Assembly (NCBI GenBank): GCA_003117195.1
Contig: BDSI01000008.1
Location: 496,001-560,000 of the forward strand
Reading direction: 5' to 3'
Length of the DNA stretch: 64,000 nucleotides
Origin: Eudorina sp. 2006-703-Eu-15
Lineage: Eukaryota > Chlorophyta > Chlorophyceae > Chlamydomonadales > Volvocaceae
Shown here: piece after piece, positions 13,978 through 26,289 of the stretch
Numbering within the stretch: the first letter of the stretch is position 1
Layout: each line of letters opens with the position of its first letter
Notes under the pieces: model-generated
Seen by the model: the letters and a program-made list of their open reading frames with translations, nothing else
Database searches by the model: none
What the model was told of the DNA's origin: nothing
Program-made: the position numbers and the translations under genes

Positions 13978-14211
13978 CACCCGACCCAGCCCCCGACCCA
14001 GCCCCCAACCCAGCCCCCAACCCAGCCCCCAACCCAGCCCCCGACCCAGCCCCCAACCCAGCCCCCAACCCAGCCCCCAACCCAGCCCCCAACCCAGCCC
14101 CCAACCCAGCCCCCGACCCAGCCCCCAACCCAGCCCCCAACCCAGCCCCCAACCCAGCCCCCAACCCAGCCCCCAACCCAGCCCCCAACCCAGCCCCCAA
14201 CCCAGCCAGCC
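13978..14211 (+). repeat. 12-bp minisatellite (CCCAGCCCCCAA), about 19 units
   Basis: A nearly perfect 12-bp array lies about 100 bp after the stop codon of the large protein gene, probably in its 3' UTR or flank. A few units carry G for A (CCCGACC). Its G-rich complement could form G-quadruplexes. It is open in several frames but shows no sign of being translated. Confidence 0.9.
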
Positions 14212-16600
14212 CGCGGAGGAGTAGCCCCTGGGACTGACACGGCGGGGCGCCGAGTGCTGACCGGGTGCCGCCGCCTTGGGGGCTGGGCTGGGCTGGGCTG
14301 GGCTGGGGGGGGTTGTTGAGTTTGGCGAAGGAGAGGTAACTGCTGCGTGGAACGCCGGTGGCCGGTCAGATACCTAGGGTATTAGACACATGGGCTGGGG
14401 CGCATGGAGATGTTGAGGGTTGTGCGGTTGGGTTGCGGGTTGGGGTGCTCCACTGCGGTGCAGCAGAGCCACGGCGCGTCCGATGGCCAGGAGCCGACGA
14501 GCCGGGGGAACTGGCAGTCAGTGGACGCACCGGCAGTCAGATAGATAGCACAGCCTGACAGGCAGATTTTACGATTGCTCCGATTGCTCTATACCTGCTA
14601 CCTAATATTCTGCAGCACAGCATATAGACGTCCGGTCACCAAATTAATACTATTTTTGTACTTGATGTACACACATTATATACTATAGAGACCGCATACA
14701 CGATGCCGTACACACGCACATGTGGCGTACATGTCGTACACTCCGAGTGATGATGACGACGATGCCGGCATGATGCCCTGATCTGATCGGGACCGGGGTA
14801 CACCGGCAGGGTTTCGACGGGCGCTGACGCGTGCAGCGATATATATACACCGTATGGCCGCGCTGGGTGGACCCTGGTGGACATACACGTGCCACCATAT
14901 GGCCAGGTGGTGGCGCGTGGCCATGGTGGTGCTGCCCGCCGTGCATCTCGTCCGCGCTTGGAGTCATCACGGAGTCGTGAGGTCGTCTTGTGCGTGTTGG
15001 TCACATTGCTTATTGCCCGTGTGGTGATGTGACATGTGTGTGTATATATATAACATATGTGTGATACATGTGGTGACGCGCTCGGGTCTGCGTGCCGTCA
15101 TCCTTCGTACGAGCTGCTGTCATTGGCCGCCGCCTCTCCCCACACGCCATGTGTGATCGGTAGTAGGTGCCGGTTCGGGTAGGCCGTCTCTCTCGCGCAG
15201 GCCGCTAGGTAGGGTAGGGTAGGGTAGGCAGCATAGGTATAGAGGCATGGACACATTTGTGTCATACTCTGGGCAGACGGTGGATACCGCGGCGATACGG
15301 TGGCGCGTCAGCGTAGGGGTACTTTTTCCTTGGTCGTGTTCTTCGGCACCTCCAAGGGGCGCTTGAGAGGCTGTGGGCGTGTCTGGGTGGGTGCGTTGGC
15401 AGGGGGCAGGTCACCCCCGCCCCGTTGACACACAGAGTTGGGTGGGGTGGGGTGGGGTGGGGGAGGCTCCTGCCTGTTCCGTCTCGCTGGCAGTCCGGTC
15501 GCGCCGGGCCGTCGCAGCGGGGCCCGGTGCGAAAGGCGAGGCGGCGGGGCGCGCCTCCCACGCGGCGCGCTTTGGTTCGCAGCTGCTCACGGAGGGTTTG
15601 CAGCTGCTGCAGCGCGCCGGCAGCAAGGGTGGGCGGGGCAGGGGAGGAGGACCGGCTGCGCCAACGCACGACACTTCTGCCTTTCGAGATACACACCGGG
15701 CGCACGGCACCGCCATTGTGTGTTTGGTTCGGGGACCGTCAATTCATTCTCTCTCGACGTTGCTTGGCGTGGAACACATCAAAATATCTCAAAATATCTC
15801 GTCGTATTGGTGTCTTTTCCTTCCTTCGCTGCCTTGCCTCTGACGCCCGCACGTGTTCTGTTCCAGGCGGATGTCAACAGTTAATCAAATGGGTTTGTCA
15901 GTGAAGAACGTGTTGTTTTGGTTTCATTGGCGGTCGGTGTAATGTAATCGTTACACTGGTGGCCTGCGTCCAGCTGTTGAAGAGTGTTGCGTTGAAGAGT
16001 CTTGGAGAGCGGCCGGCGCGGCAGACCTGTACCGTCGCATTTCCGGGCTCCTGACATTGGTGTTCGGTAAAGGGGGGAGGGGTAAAGGAACGTGGTAGGG
16101 GGGCCCGCGGTGTTTGTGTTCTGACACCAGGGGGTCGTGTGCCGCCCTGGCTTGCACCCTGCCGCGACGACGCCGCTGTGTTCTAGGTGGTCCTGCAGGC
16201 TTCTCGATTGTTGGTTGCTGCGCACTAGGTACGGCGGGTGAAAAGACTGAGGTGCCTCAGGCCTAGCACCAGAGCGCCTGAGGGTGGTGGGCGCAGCTGT
16301 CACCGATGCACTGCCAACGGCGCTGCGCTCCCACGCGGGGTGGCTCCGCTGAACCCACCGGACAGGAGGACCTTGTGGGACCCTGCGGGGCCGGTCCCGT
16401 GTGGAGACAGGCGCCAAGCCAAAGCCCGCGCCGGGCGCGTAGCTGGGAGGAGTCAGCAGGACGACGAGGCGGAGACGGGTGGCTGGGATGTTCCAGAGGG
16501 CTGCTTAGGTGTGGTCATGCGGTTGTGGACGCACCAGAAACGTCGCCATGCCGTGGTGTGGTGGCGTGAGTTTTGCCAAGTTTGAGGGGTGGAGTGCTAC
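14212..16600. other. Intergenic DNA without a supported gene
   Basis: Contains simple repeats: GGCTG units near 14280, TATATA near 15045, GGGTA units near 15215 and GGGGT units near 15440. A minus-strand frame ending at 15308 with C-terminus LEVPKNTTKEKVPLR could be the last exon of the gene at 16601-16893, but no linking exon was found. Confidence 0.5.
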
Positions 16601-16893
16601 CAAGGTGCAGGAGCTCCGCTGGACCTTGAGGTGCTTAAGTTCGGTTTCAATGCAGCCCTGCGGCCCTGATTCTCGGATCTGGGATATAATGTAATCTGGG
16701 TTGTGATGTTTTATGTATACGGGCATCTGCTAACGCGCTGCTGCAGAGAACCCACACCATCCGACGAACACACTCACAGACGGTCGCGTCGCACGCGCTC
16801 ACAGCATGACTTACTAAGTATCCTGCTATCTGGGCAGGGGCAATTTGGTGGCATACGGGGCATTTCTCGGGCTTGCATGTCACGCACTCCTGC
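16601..16893 (-). CDS. Two exons of an unidentified Cys-rich gene
   Basis: Two minus-strand exons have good splice sites and agreeing phase. The first, 16815-16893, follows TTCTCAG and ends at the perfect donor GTAAGT; it encodes QECVTCKPEKCPVCHQIAP, with a C-x2-C-x4-C-x2-C-H pattern typical of a small zinc-binding fold. The second, 16601-16678, follows ATCCCAG and ends at GTAGCA; it encodes IRESGPQGCIETELKHLKV, which reads like the helix-turn of a winged-helix segment (inference only). An upstream exon ending CAACAGAGTCCCAT|GTGAGT (about 17111) would join as AT+G in frame. The rest of the gene is not established. The family is unknown. Confidence 0.3.
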
Positions 16894-17433
16894 CTGAGAA
16901 CGCACACACGGTATGTATGTGACAGCACAAGAGATGCTATGGACGTGACAAAAGACCGACGATGAATACTTTACAGTCTTGTGCTTTTATGTCTAAATTG
17001 TCTGTTCTTCAGTCGGCAACGTAGAAGCGAAGCCTGGAGCAACGTTTTCTACGACGTCCGCCTCGACGCCCGCCGCTACGGTGGAAGTTGCAATGTGGAG
17101 TATGAAGAGACTCACATGGGACTCTGTTGACAGTCCGAAGCGTTGCTGAAAGCTGCTGTTTTGGTGCCGAGTGGTTCCGGGAGGTTGTTTTGGTGCCGTA
17201 CCCTCAAAATAAGCTTTGCTAATGCATTATATCATACACTCAATTTCATAGCAACTAAGCAGTGCGCTTTTATAATTCTGTGCGTTTCTGCGAGTCAGGG
17301 CCCAGCACTCGCAAGGACCGTGGCAACTCGTGGCCATCGAAAAGGCCATTGGCTGATGGGAGAGATCATCACAGTCAGAAGATTCATGCAGCATAACCAA
17401 GAAGGTGTCGCATCTGGAAACTTTCCAGGACAG

Positions 17434-17775
17434 TTAGTTCGGAAGGACACTACTTTTTTGTGAAGGTTTCTGGGTGTTTCGTGGCATCATCATGTCCCAA
17501 TACTTGTTTGAAAACCGAATAGTATTATTGTGTGTCAAATCCATGCCCAATTCCAGTTTCCGACTGTAGAGCTTCCGCAAGACTAAGGGCACAATTCGTT
17601 TGCACCGTTGCCCCGTAGTAGTCAAGCGTAATTCCTGATGCAAAAGCTTGGTATCATAAAAATAATTAAAGCGTGCGCATCGCGCGATTCGGAGGTGTGA
17701 GGCAAGGTTCTGGCCGAACGCCAGACCGTGCCAGACGTCGGCACCGTCGTACCGAGAAGGAAGATGCGGTTCCAT
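17434..17775 (-). CDS. Hypothetical ORF divergent from the first DUF506 gene
   Basis: A 113-codon frame starts 68 bp from the opposite-strand start codon at 17844. Its composition (NYFYDTKLLHQELRL, LVLRKLYSRKLELGMDL) looks protein-like rather than repeat-derived, and it sits in an AT-richer block. It might be the 5' exon of the Cys-rich gene at 16601-16893. No homology is recognised and no conserved splice structure supports it. Confidence 0.2.
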   Translation of the reverse strand: MEPHLPSRYDGADVWHGLAFGQNLASHLRIARCARFNYFYDTKLLHQELRLTTTGQRCKRIVPLVLRKLYSRKLELGMDLTHNNTIRFSNKYWDMMMPRNTQKPSQKSSVLPN

Positions 17776-17843
17776 GAAGCCGAATCAAATTAGGTCCCAG
17801 GCTTAGAAATGATGTACCTCCATTAGGATGCTTTGACCCTCAA

Positions 17844-20631
17844 ATGGCTTATACACTTGTGGAGCAGCCGACCGCGGTTGCTGCAGCTACGATGGCCACT
17901 GCGATACCGACCACCGCTGGGCTTGGTAGTCTTGTTTTCGACTTCGAGGTGAGCTTCATGTATGATGCACAGGTTACCTCATGCAACGGCCGCAAGTGCA
18001 ACCTGTCCCGGCACAACCGAATGGAGCGACTTACTGGGCTGGGGACAATGCCCTCATTGTGTCAAATCCCCGCGACAGTAACCTGAGGATAATAAGCTGT
18101 GATCCATGCACGCAGGTTGAGGAGCGGACTTGCAACCAACGATGCGACACCGTCCCTGCGGCGCGCAGCGTGGAGCAGTTGTCGCGCGACAAAGAGAAGC
18201 TCACCTATTTGAGCACCCCCGAAGCCATTTATCCAGCCAAGGTGCGTCCCTGCTGCTGCGCGCAGCTCACACGCAAGGTTATTCGGCTTGCAAAAAGGGA
18301 CCTTGGAGTATATGCCAAGTGTGGATTCGTTAGGTGTTCATCCACCATTGCATTCAAATGATATATGTTTGTTCACCTGTAACAATATGTATGTGCGGAA
18401 AGGGTATAAATGCAACATTCGGTTGGCTTCCGGTATGCGCGACCTTTGTCCACCCGCGTCTGTCACGGCGAAACAACATAACTTTACATGTCAATCAAAC
18501 AAACATGAATGAGTTCATTAACTAGCTTTTCACCGCGATTCACTCGGTGGTGGTACTACAATATATGTATGTACTTCGTAATCCGGTACGAAGCGCATAC
18601 CTCAGATTAAGCCTTCATGTTGCGTCGCACGCGCGCCCCACAGCTGCTCAGGGACGTCCGCTACTTTGTGAAGGAGGAGCACGACCCGGACGCCATCTTG
18701 CTCGCCTCCAAACTATCAGCTGTGGGCTACTCGGTCAACGTGCGGACCGCGCTGGGTGGCGGCACCGCGTGCTTCAGGTGCGCTCTCCTGCCCCGCAGGT
18801 CCCGCGCCGCCCACTCCCGCAACTCCCTGACCCGCTCCGCTCACGTACCTCCCTAGCTGACCCCAGCAGCAAACGTCCAGGTGCAGGGGTCGTAACCAAC
18901 CCAACAGACAAACCGCGCCCCCCACAGAAACAAACTGCCCAAAACACGCCACGCCACGCCACGCCTCGAATGATTCTCATTCTTCCTGGTATCGACGGAC
19001 GCGCCCCTCTCCTCCGCCGCCGCCTTGCGCCCCTCTGTCCCGCGCCACACAGGAATCTGCGTCATGAATTCTTAACGGTGCGCCGCCAGGGCCAGGACCA
19101 TGGGGACGCGGAGCGGCAGAGCGAGTACATCGTGGAGCCGCGCTTCCGGGAGCACTTCCTCATCCCCCACGCCACGGAGGAATACGCGGAACTGATCGCT
19201 CACGCGCCCGACGTGTTTGTGGGCACCGGCGCCCGTCTGGTCCCCATCGTACAGGTACGACAGGGGGAGGGTGGGGCAGGACCGTTCCTCGGGACGGTAG
19301 GGCGCGACCCCAACAGTAATGGTGGGTGCAACACCAAGGTAAATAAATGCCTGACAGTGCACTCCCACCTACCTCCCGCGCGCCCTGCCCCGGCCCCCGC
19401 GCTGGGCTGGGCTGCACCGCGCTGCGCTGTGCAGACGCTATGCGACGCGATGGCGGATTCCTTCGAGCGCAAGGGCCTGCCGCTGCCGCCCTGGCGCCGC
19501 ACCGCCGCCATGCTCAGCAAGTGGCTGCCCAACCGGGCTCGCGACGTGTCTTTCAGCCGCGGAAGCGCCCCGCCGCACCGGACCTCCTTCGACCGCCTGA
19601 TGAGCCCCGAGCCGGTCCCCGCGCCACCCGCGGGCAGTAGCACCTGCACCAGCGCCGCCATGCTACAGCCACCGCAAGCGGTTTCGGTGATAGCAAGCGC
19701 TGCCGTAGCTACAGCGGCGGCGGCGGTGGCACCCTCGTGTGCCGCAGCGCCCTTTGCCCGCATCAGCGATCCGCTGTTTGTACGGGGCGGCGGCGGTGGC
19801 GGTGGCGGTGGCGGCGGGTGCGGTGGCGGCACCCGCGTCGACGGCGGTGTCGCGCACGCCCAGCTGGAGCCTGAGGGGCATCAACTCAGACTGCAGCACC
19901 AGCAGCATCAGCACCAGCAGCACCAGCAGCAACAACAACAACAGCAACAACAGTGGGGGCAGCAACGGCAGGACGTGGACAACCAGCAGCAGCAGCAGCC
20001 CGGCGCTTCAGGGCACCTTAACCCGGACTCTGGGGGGGCGCGGCCCGTGGATGAGTGGGCGTTCACAGTCACGGGCTTCATTCCGTTTGGCGGTGCTGGC
20101 GGGTGCAGCTCTGACACGGAGGGGCCTTCGCCGCCCGCCCCGGATGTCGCCGCGGAAGGGTACCGACCCATGGGTCACGCGCGCGTGCGCGGCGGCGGCA
20201 GCGGCGGCGGCGCCGGCGCTGCTGCTGTCGGCTCGTGGGGCGCGAGACGGTTAGGCGCTGCGGCCCAGAGCAGCCTGCTTGCGGCGCACCTACAGCCGCC
20301 TGTGCTGCGGAAAGGCTCGGCCGCCGTCGGCATCGCCGCCACCGGAGAGGGCACTCCCCACCACACCCACCACCAACACCAACACCATCAACACCACCAG
20401 CACAATCCGCACCCGCAACAGCATCAGCATCAGCACCACCACCAGCAGCACCACCACCAGCAGCTGCAGCAGCGTCCCGGGGTGTTGGAGACGCGGCCGC
20501 CGATGCACTGGGGCGAGGCGCCCATACACCGTGTCAGGATGGGTTTCCACCCGGCTGAGCCACCGCAGGGCGCTGTGGGTCAGGCCAGGATCGTCAGTCA
20601 GGCGCAGGCGCGACAGGCGCAGAGGCAGTAG
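17844..20631 (+). CDS. DUF506 / PDDEXK_6 family protein, copy 1 (587 aa, divergent member)
   Basis: The family has a restriction-endonuclease-like fold predicted from sequence; its molecular activity in algae is unknown. Five exons fit: 17844-17948, 18116-18241, 18644-18777, 19053-19254 and 19435-20631. Exon 1 ends in the acidic motif LVFDFE. Exon 3 encodes a helix-turn block ending in VGYSVNVRTALGGGTACF. Exons 4-5 carry the core: NLRHEFLTVRR, EYIVEPRFREHFLIPHATEE, APDVFVGTGARLVPIVQ and KGLPLPPWRRTAAMLSKWLP, the last being the family hallmark. The plant I-D-x-D-F strand reads I-V-E-P-R-F here. Unlike copies 2-4 it has an additional phase-0 intron (19255-19434) inside the core. The C-terminal half, about residue 225 on, is Gln/His/Gly/Ala-rich with long His-Gln stretches and no domain. 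Confidence 0.82.
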
Positions 20632-23600
20632 GGGGGCGGCGGGCGGGCGGGTGCCTGCGGGCTGCGGCGTGGAGCGGAAACACGCAGGCCGGGTTGGGTC
20701 TCGGAGCCGCCTGCGGACGGGAGATGGGAGATGGGTGCCAACAGATGGATGGCTGTCCACGGGGCGCCCTCGTTTTTGACGGATGGAGAGGACGCGGTGT
20801 CAGCTGTGTGATCCGAGGTGCCGCGCCGGGCCCTACGCACCACGAGGGTCACTAGAGGGCGCGATGCGGCGGGCCATCTGCCACCCGATGATGCACAGAG
20901 CCCTCCGGCTGCAAGGCACGCGGCCGTGAGAGATCCTGCACGCTTGCCAACGGATCCTTCGGGATCAACACCCTAAGGTTGGCAGCAATGACGGCAGAGT
21001 ATGACCCGACTGCCACATCGGTAAGGTGGCGCCGTACCGGCGAGTGCCTCCCTTCTCCATTCCCCCCACGGCCGGGCACCACGCGAGGCGCTGCGGTGCT
21101 GTGCGAGTGAGACTGTCCGTTGACCCATGGGACGGCAGCTCCATCGTACGGGATGGTACGTACATTGGGAGGAGGTACGGCATATGCATGCTGTACATTT
21201 TTTATTTCGCGGTCGCGACGGCACGGAGAGTTAGCGTCTTGCGCGTCGAATCGAGTGCCGATAGTGGTACCGAAATTGTGTGACAAGGTGGACTGACTCC
21301 GATATTGGGCCGTAGCGGCTTCGCCGCTGCTGCAGTGTGCTACCGCCGGCGGGCCGACTCTGTTTGGCGGCTGCCGTCTTTACTCATATTCCTCCGCCCT
21401 CGGGTCAGGAAGTATCCTGGCGGGCTTCAGATAGCAGCACCCTAGGCAGCTGATACGGATTGGATTGCGGCTGCTGCCGGGGGCACCAAGCCGAGCGACT
21501 TGATGGGGATTTCCCTCACTTCACTCCTCACTTTGCTGCTTTCCTTCGCAGCGGCGGCGTGCGCGGCCCTTCCGCCTGTGCCGTCAATCCAACCCCACCA
21601 CCACCCCGGCTGCCCCCCATCGCCCGCAGCGCAGGCGCAACTGCGCATTCAGTTGTTTATTCACTATTCTACTACGGTGCCACACATTCGGTTGTTCACA
21701 GCATTCATATGTCGTCCGTGCAGGGGGCGGTAGTCTCGGGCGACAGCCACGGCCGTACAGATGGTCGTACAGATATCTTTTTTTCCGTCAGGGCCGCTGC
21801 GGAGTGTCGCCGTAACTGGAGAAGGGTTGCGGCGGGTTAGGTATGCAGCAGGAGTCTGCGTGTGTGTGGGGGGGGCGGGGCCGGGGGGGCCGCGAAAGGT
21901 GCACACGATGGTGTACGGCGGTGTACGGCATCGGCACGGCTGGGGCGTGGCAATTGGGTTGCCTTGGTGGAAAGCCGCGGGCAGGTCACGGGCTCGGCGG
22001 GTATGACGGTGCCAACAGGAAGGCGGGGCCCAACCGCCGGCATGGCAGCACTTGGGACCGCACATTTGGGGGGATCGGACCTTTGGCGGCCGTCGATGGA
22101 GCATTTGGGATTTGGGGGAGAGCTTGTTGCGAGCGGTGTCGAGTGCGCGCGCGCGCGTGTGTGTGTGTGTGTGTGTCTTGGGTTGTGTTTTTCATGTTTC
22201 CTTTACTTGGTGCTTGGTGCTGCTATAGCAAGCTAGCTAGTTGTGCACGGCTGCTCCGGATATTGCTGGAGTTGAATTGCCTAGAACAGGGAATGCGCCC
22301 AGGTGAACACGTGGAGTAGGCTCGTCCAGTACGGTAGCAGTAGATCGTGGGGCAAGATGGTGCCAATAGCTGAAGTAAGGGAGAAAGAGTTAAGGCGATC
22401 ACCCACGTACGTACGTACGTACGGCGTTTGCAGACCCCTGTACTTCTTGGGAGGGGAAGCATACTAGCTGCTGCGCCGCTTCTGTGATACAGTGTAAGAG
22501 AAAGGACAACCTCGGCTTTCCGGAAAGTTGCTCGGCGTGGCCAGCTGGTACGACAAGCGGTACGACAGTACGACTCCCTAACCGTACCGTCGTGGGCGGT
22601 GGCTGGACTGGTGGAATGTGCTGGCTGGTGAGACACTCGGACTGAGGTGCCCCTCGGGCATTGAGGCCTCTTATCTTCCTCCACCCAGCCCCTACCAAGG
22701 ACTGCGCACCCATCATCGAGGATTCTCCACCACCCGCGGGGGTGGTTGTGCAGCCACGCCGGCCAACACACCAGGTTACCAGTGCGCCATGATTGCCTGT
22801 TTGCCTCTCCTGGAAACCGCACCAGACCCTTGGCGGGGAGGGGCCCGGGATAGGATATTGCTGGCCGGGTGAGTGAGCGTAAATTATACTCGATTTCGTA
22901 GGGCCGTGACAGGCGGCGGCCAAGTCCCAAGTGTCATGGTCGCACGATTCCAGTTGGCAAGCGCAAGGGACCGGAACCAGGGCCCCGACACACCTGGACA
23001 CACGACACTTCAGCTACTGCCCTCGTCCATACCGCTTCAAGGATACGCTCCCATTCTCCACAGCAACACAGCAGTAGCAGCGGCTGCTGTTATCAGCAGC
23101 GCTTGACAGGCACGGTTTGAAGCCGGGGGGCTTCAGACGAGCAGGGACAAGCCGAGCAGGAACGAGCCGTCCAAGACTCGCAACGCAAGCGAGGTCGCCG
23201 TTGCTGAATGAACGGCCGGCTGCAGATTTCGCAGGTCCACCACAACATTCATGAGGTGAGCAGTTTGAACTTTGAAGAGCATCGGAGCGAAAGTGCGAAC
23301 GCGTTCTTAGATGTCGACCGCCCTTGATGGAACGCGAGCGCAGGCATAGACGACGAATGCCGTTCAGTTGAGAGATAAGCTTTGGCACTTAGGACATCAG
23401 CAAAATTGGCGCGGAAACAGTGTGTGACAACAATCGTTGGCCCTTTGCGATGGTCAATAATTATGTCCTTATGATAATAAAAATGGCGCAATGCATACAC
23501 AGTTGCTACATGTCGGGCGTCACTGGCCCTCGGAAACAGCTGGATTACAAACTAAGAGCTTCAGAAATTCACCAAAAAATTTGTGTTTCAGAGTACAGAG

Positions 23601-24032
23601 TCACAACCAAGGGGTGGATGGTAGATGTGTGGATGGTAGATGCGGGGTATGGTCCTCCGGGAGTGTAATCAAAATGATTTTGCGGGAGATACCAAAACGC
23701 GTATCAACCGCTGAAAAGGTGCCACAGACCCTGCCGAGGATCGATGCACAAGGAAGTTATACTTTTCTGGTAATGTTGTGCACTATTTATAAGGATAGTC
23801 CAGTGCGCGGTGCAGTGATATCTATGTGCTTTTCGTATCTGGTTCACTTTTGCCGGACGGCCGCGCCCGTCGCCGACGCCTTGCAGAAACATGGCAGGCT
23901 TGCTGACGTTGCGTGAAACTTATGTACCTACGAATGCGTACCGCTGTATGGTTTGATTCCAAGTTTCAGCGGCAGTCAAGAAACACCGCTTACCAAGTGT
24001 GGAGATATTTTGCACTCGCGCGCGCACAGTGG
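20632..24032. other. Intergenic DNA between DUF506 copies 1 and 2
   Basis: No gene supported. Holds (GT)n near 22160, an (ACGT)n run near 22405, and many GTACG/TACGAC words. The segment from about 23000 on is AT-richer and leads into copy 2. A minus-strand frame at 20852-21286 has no recognisable domain or splice support. Confidence 0.5.
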
Positions 24033-26289
24033 ATGGAGTCGTCAGCAGAGCTCCTTTTTGATTTTGAGGTAAAAACCTTTTTACAAGCCGACGCAGGCAT
24101 CGCCAATACCGTCGGCCGTTGTTGTAGTGTCTTTGGAGGCGTTGAAGACTTTGCGCTATTCGTGCGCGCAGGAGGCAAGTCAGGATTCCTTTCTGCGCTC
24201 TGATGATCTACAATCTAAGAATGCGGTTGTGGAGGCAATGGTGCGGAAGCTCGAGGCCTTAACACGACACCCGTCCGAGTTGGCACGGCAGGTATATCGC
24301 AACATTCGATCATTGACGCTTGTGTCCATTCACGCTCAAGACATGCATGCAAGCCTGCCAGTCCAGGCGTGCAGTGTCCAAGGTCTTGTTGAACTGCCGA
24401 TATGCCGGAAACGTACCGGACCACTTTCCCCTGAGGCCCTGGTGTTCAGGTTGTTAGTTTGCTGCACGTTTGTTCTTAACGTTATATGAACAATATTCTC
24501 TTCCTCAACGTCCGTTGCAGTGCCCTGTCTTCTTTACCACTGTTGCAACCGTAACATCAATATCCCCTTACTTTTGTGTTTACAGCTACACCACGATGTT
24601 ATGACATTCATCGGTCGCTTTGATGCTGGATTGAGCTCTACTCAGTCCTTGTGCCATTTGGCACTGTCCCTGGCTGGCCTTGGCTACGACGTCGACCTGC
24701 GGACAGTGTTTGGTGGAGGCACCGGCGAATGCTTCAAGTAGGATTGATTATAGCTTTCCATGGCAGTGCTGTTATCAAACAACCTTCTCGTTGTATGCTT
24801 GTTGCCTGGACTAGGTTTTATCGCCGTATTCATGCCACGGGCAAGTGCATGAGTCACAGATATTATGTAGTAGCCTTTCACCTTTCACGTTTATGCATCC
24901 AACAGGTCCCTGCGCCACGAGTTCCTGGTGGTTCGCGGCGCCGGCGAGTTCCGCGGCATGGAGTTCATCGTGGAGCCGTCCCTGCGGCAGCACTTCGCCA
25001 TCCCGCACCCCTCGCCCGACTACCAGCACGTGCTCAGCCGCACCCCCGACGTCTTCGTGGGCGGCAGCTGCCGGCTGGTGCCCGTGGTGCAACTGCTGTG
25101 CGCCCTCATGGCCGACTCGTTCACCCGGCAGGGCCTGCCGCTGCCGCCCTGGCGCAGGGAGGCGGCCATGCTAAGCAAGTGGCTGCCAAACACATCTCGC
25201 TTTCACGACTTCAAACCCCAACCCGCGGTCCCGCACGGCCCCGCACACGTTTCCTCCTCGTCGTCGGAAACCCTCGTAGCGTCATGCCCTCTGGTGGACG
25301 GCATCGGCCATGTCACCGACGGGGTCATCTGCATCGAGGCACCCATGGGTCGGGGGCGCACTGCAGGGCAGCTAGCTACAGGTGGCTCCGACCCTAGCTC
25401 GGCGGAACAGCCCCTCAGTGTCCCCCAGGTCCGCAACCGCGACTGCCTCGCGGCGCCGGACTGCGCAGCGGCCGCCTCGGCCGGCGTCGCTGCCACCGGC
25501 GCAGCTGCCGCTGCCTCTGCCGCCGCTGCTTCGGCGACATCGGCACGGAGGCGGGGGGGTCGACTGCATCCGCCAGCCTCAGCCCCAGGCGCAGGCCCCA
25601 CCACAACGGCCGTCGTCGTCGGTTTCGATCTGGGTCGGGCTTCGCCATTTGCCGCTCCGCGATTTAGCCCCATCGGCCCGGCCGCGGCCAACGGCGACAA
25701 GGCCCCCGAGGCGGCGGAGGACGCGGAGGCGCGGAGGGACGTCACATCGCTCCCGACGGCGGCGGCAGCACCGCTGCCGCTGCCTCTCCTGCCCGACTCG
25801 CACAGCTCCGAGGAGATGGAGGACGACACTTCGCCGTGCCTGGCCGGCGTCTCGTCCACCGAGTACGACTCTGGGAGCTTCCTCTGGGGCTCGTCGGGCG
25901 CCAGCTCGCTGCTGTACGGCGGGCCGGACAGCTTATCGGGGTCGCCGCCGGCCGCGGGCGGCGCGCGCCGGGCCGACGTCTTCAGTTCCGCCGCCGCCGG
26001 CCTTTGGGGCGCCGCGGGGTTCGCGGGCGCGCAGCTGCCGTCCACTCGCAGACCCACCATCACGGGCATGCTCCCGTGTTCCGGTGTCGGCACGAGTGCT
26101 CTGAGTGCCCGGCTGCTGCTGGAGCCGCTGGCCTGGGCCGCCGCCGCCGCCGCTGTTATCAGCGACGGCGCTGGTGTCAGCGACGGCGCCGGCAGCGATC
26201 CGCTCCTCGACGACCGTGTAGCAAACGGTCTCCCGCCGCCGACGTCCGCCGGCGCCGGTTTGCCGCCCGCGTACGCAGTGTGTTGTTGA
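24033..26289 (+). CDS. DUF506 / PDDEXK_6 family protein, copy 2 (588 aa)
   Basis: Four exons: 24033-24068 (MESSAELLFDFE), 24097-24291, 24586-24737 and 24906-26289, joined in phases 0, 0 and 2 as in the paralogues. Exon 2 contains RKLEALTRHPSELARQ. Exon 3 contains LAGLGYDVDLRTVFGGGTG, aligning with copy 1. The core runs from about residue 128 to 226: SLRHEFLVVRGAGEF, MEFIVEPSLRQHFAIPHPS, TPDVFVGGSCRLVPVVQLL and QGLPLPPWRREAAMLSKWLP. From about 227 to 588 the protein is Ala/Ser/Pro-rich and unrelated to the tails of the other copies. The short 28-nt intron 1 is the weakest part of the model; an unspliced reading continues in frame for a few codons only. The 5' exons are AT-richer than exon 4. 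Confidence 0.82.

Noticed and set aside
15262..15705. Minus-strand frame with QLQTLREQLRTKARRV and a C-terminus LEVPKNTTKEKVPLR
   Set aside because: The two parts lie in different frames and no splice pair links them convincingly; mentioned only as a possible 3' end of the Cys-rich gene.
17949..18115. Coding use of the region between exons 1 and 2 of DUF506 copy 1
   Set aside because: An open frame exists, but all paralogues pass directly from the FDFE exon to the next conserved exon, so this is treated as intron.
20852..21286. Minus-strand frame of 144 codons
   Set aside because: Mixed composition without any motif I know, no splice partners, and it overlaps the flank of DUF506 copy 1.
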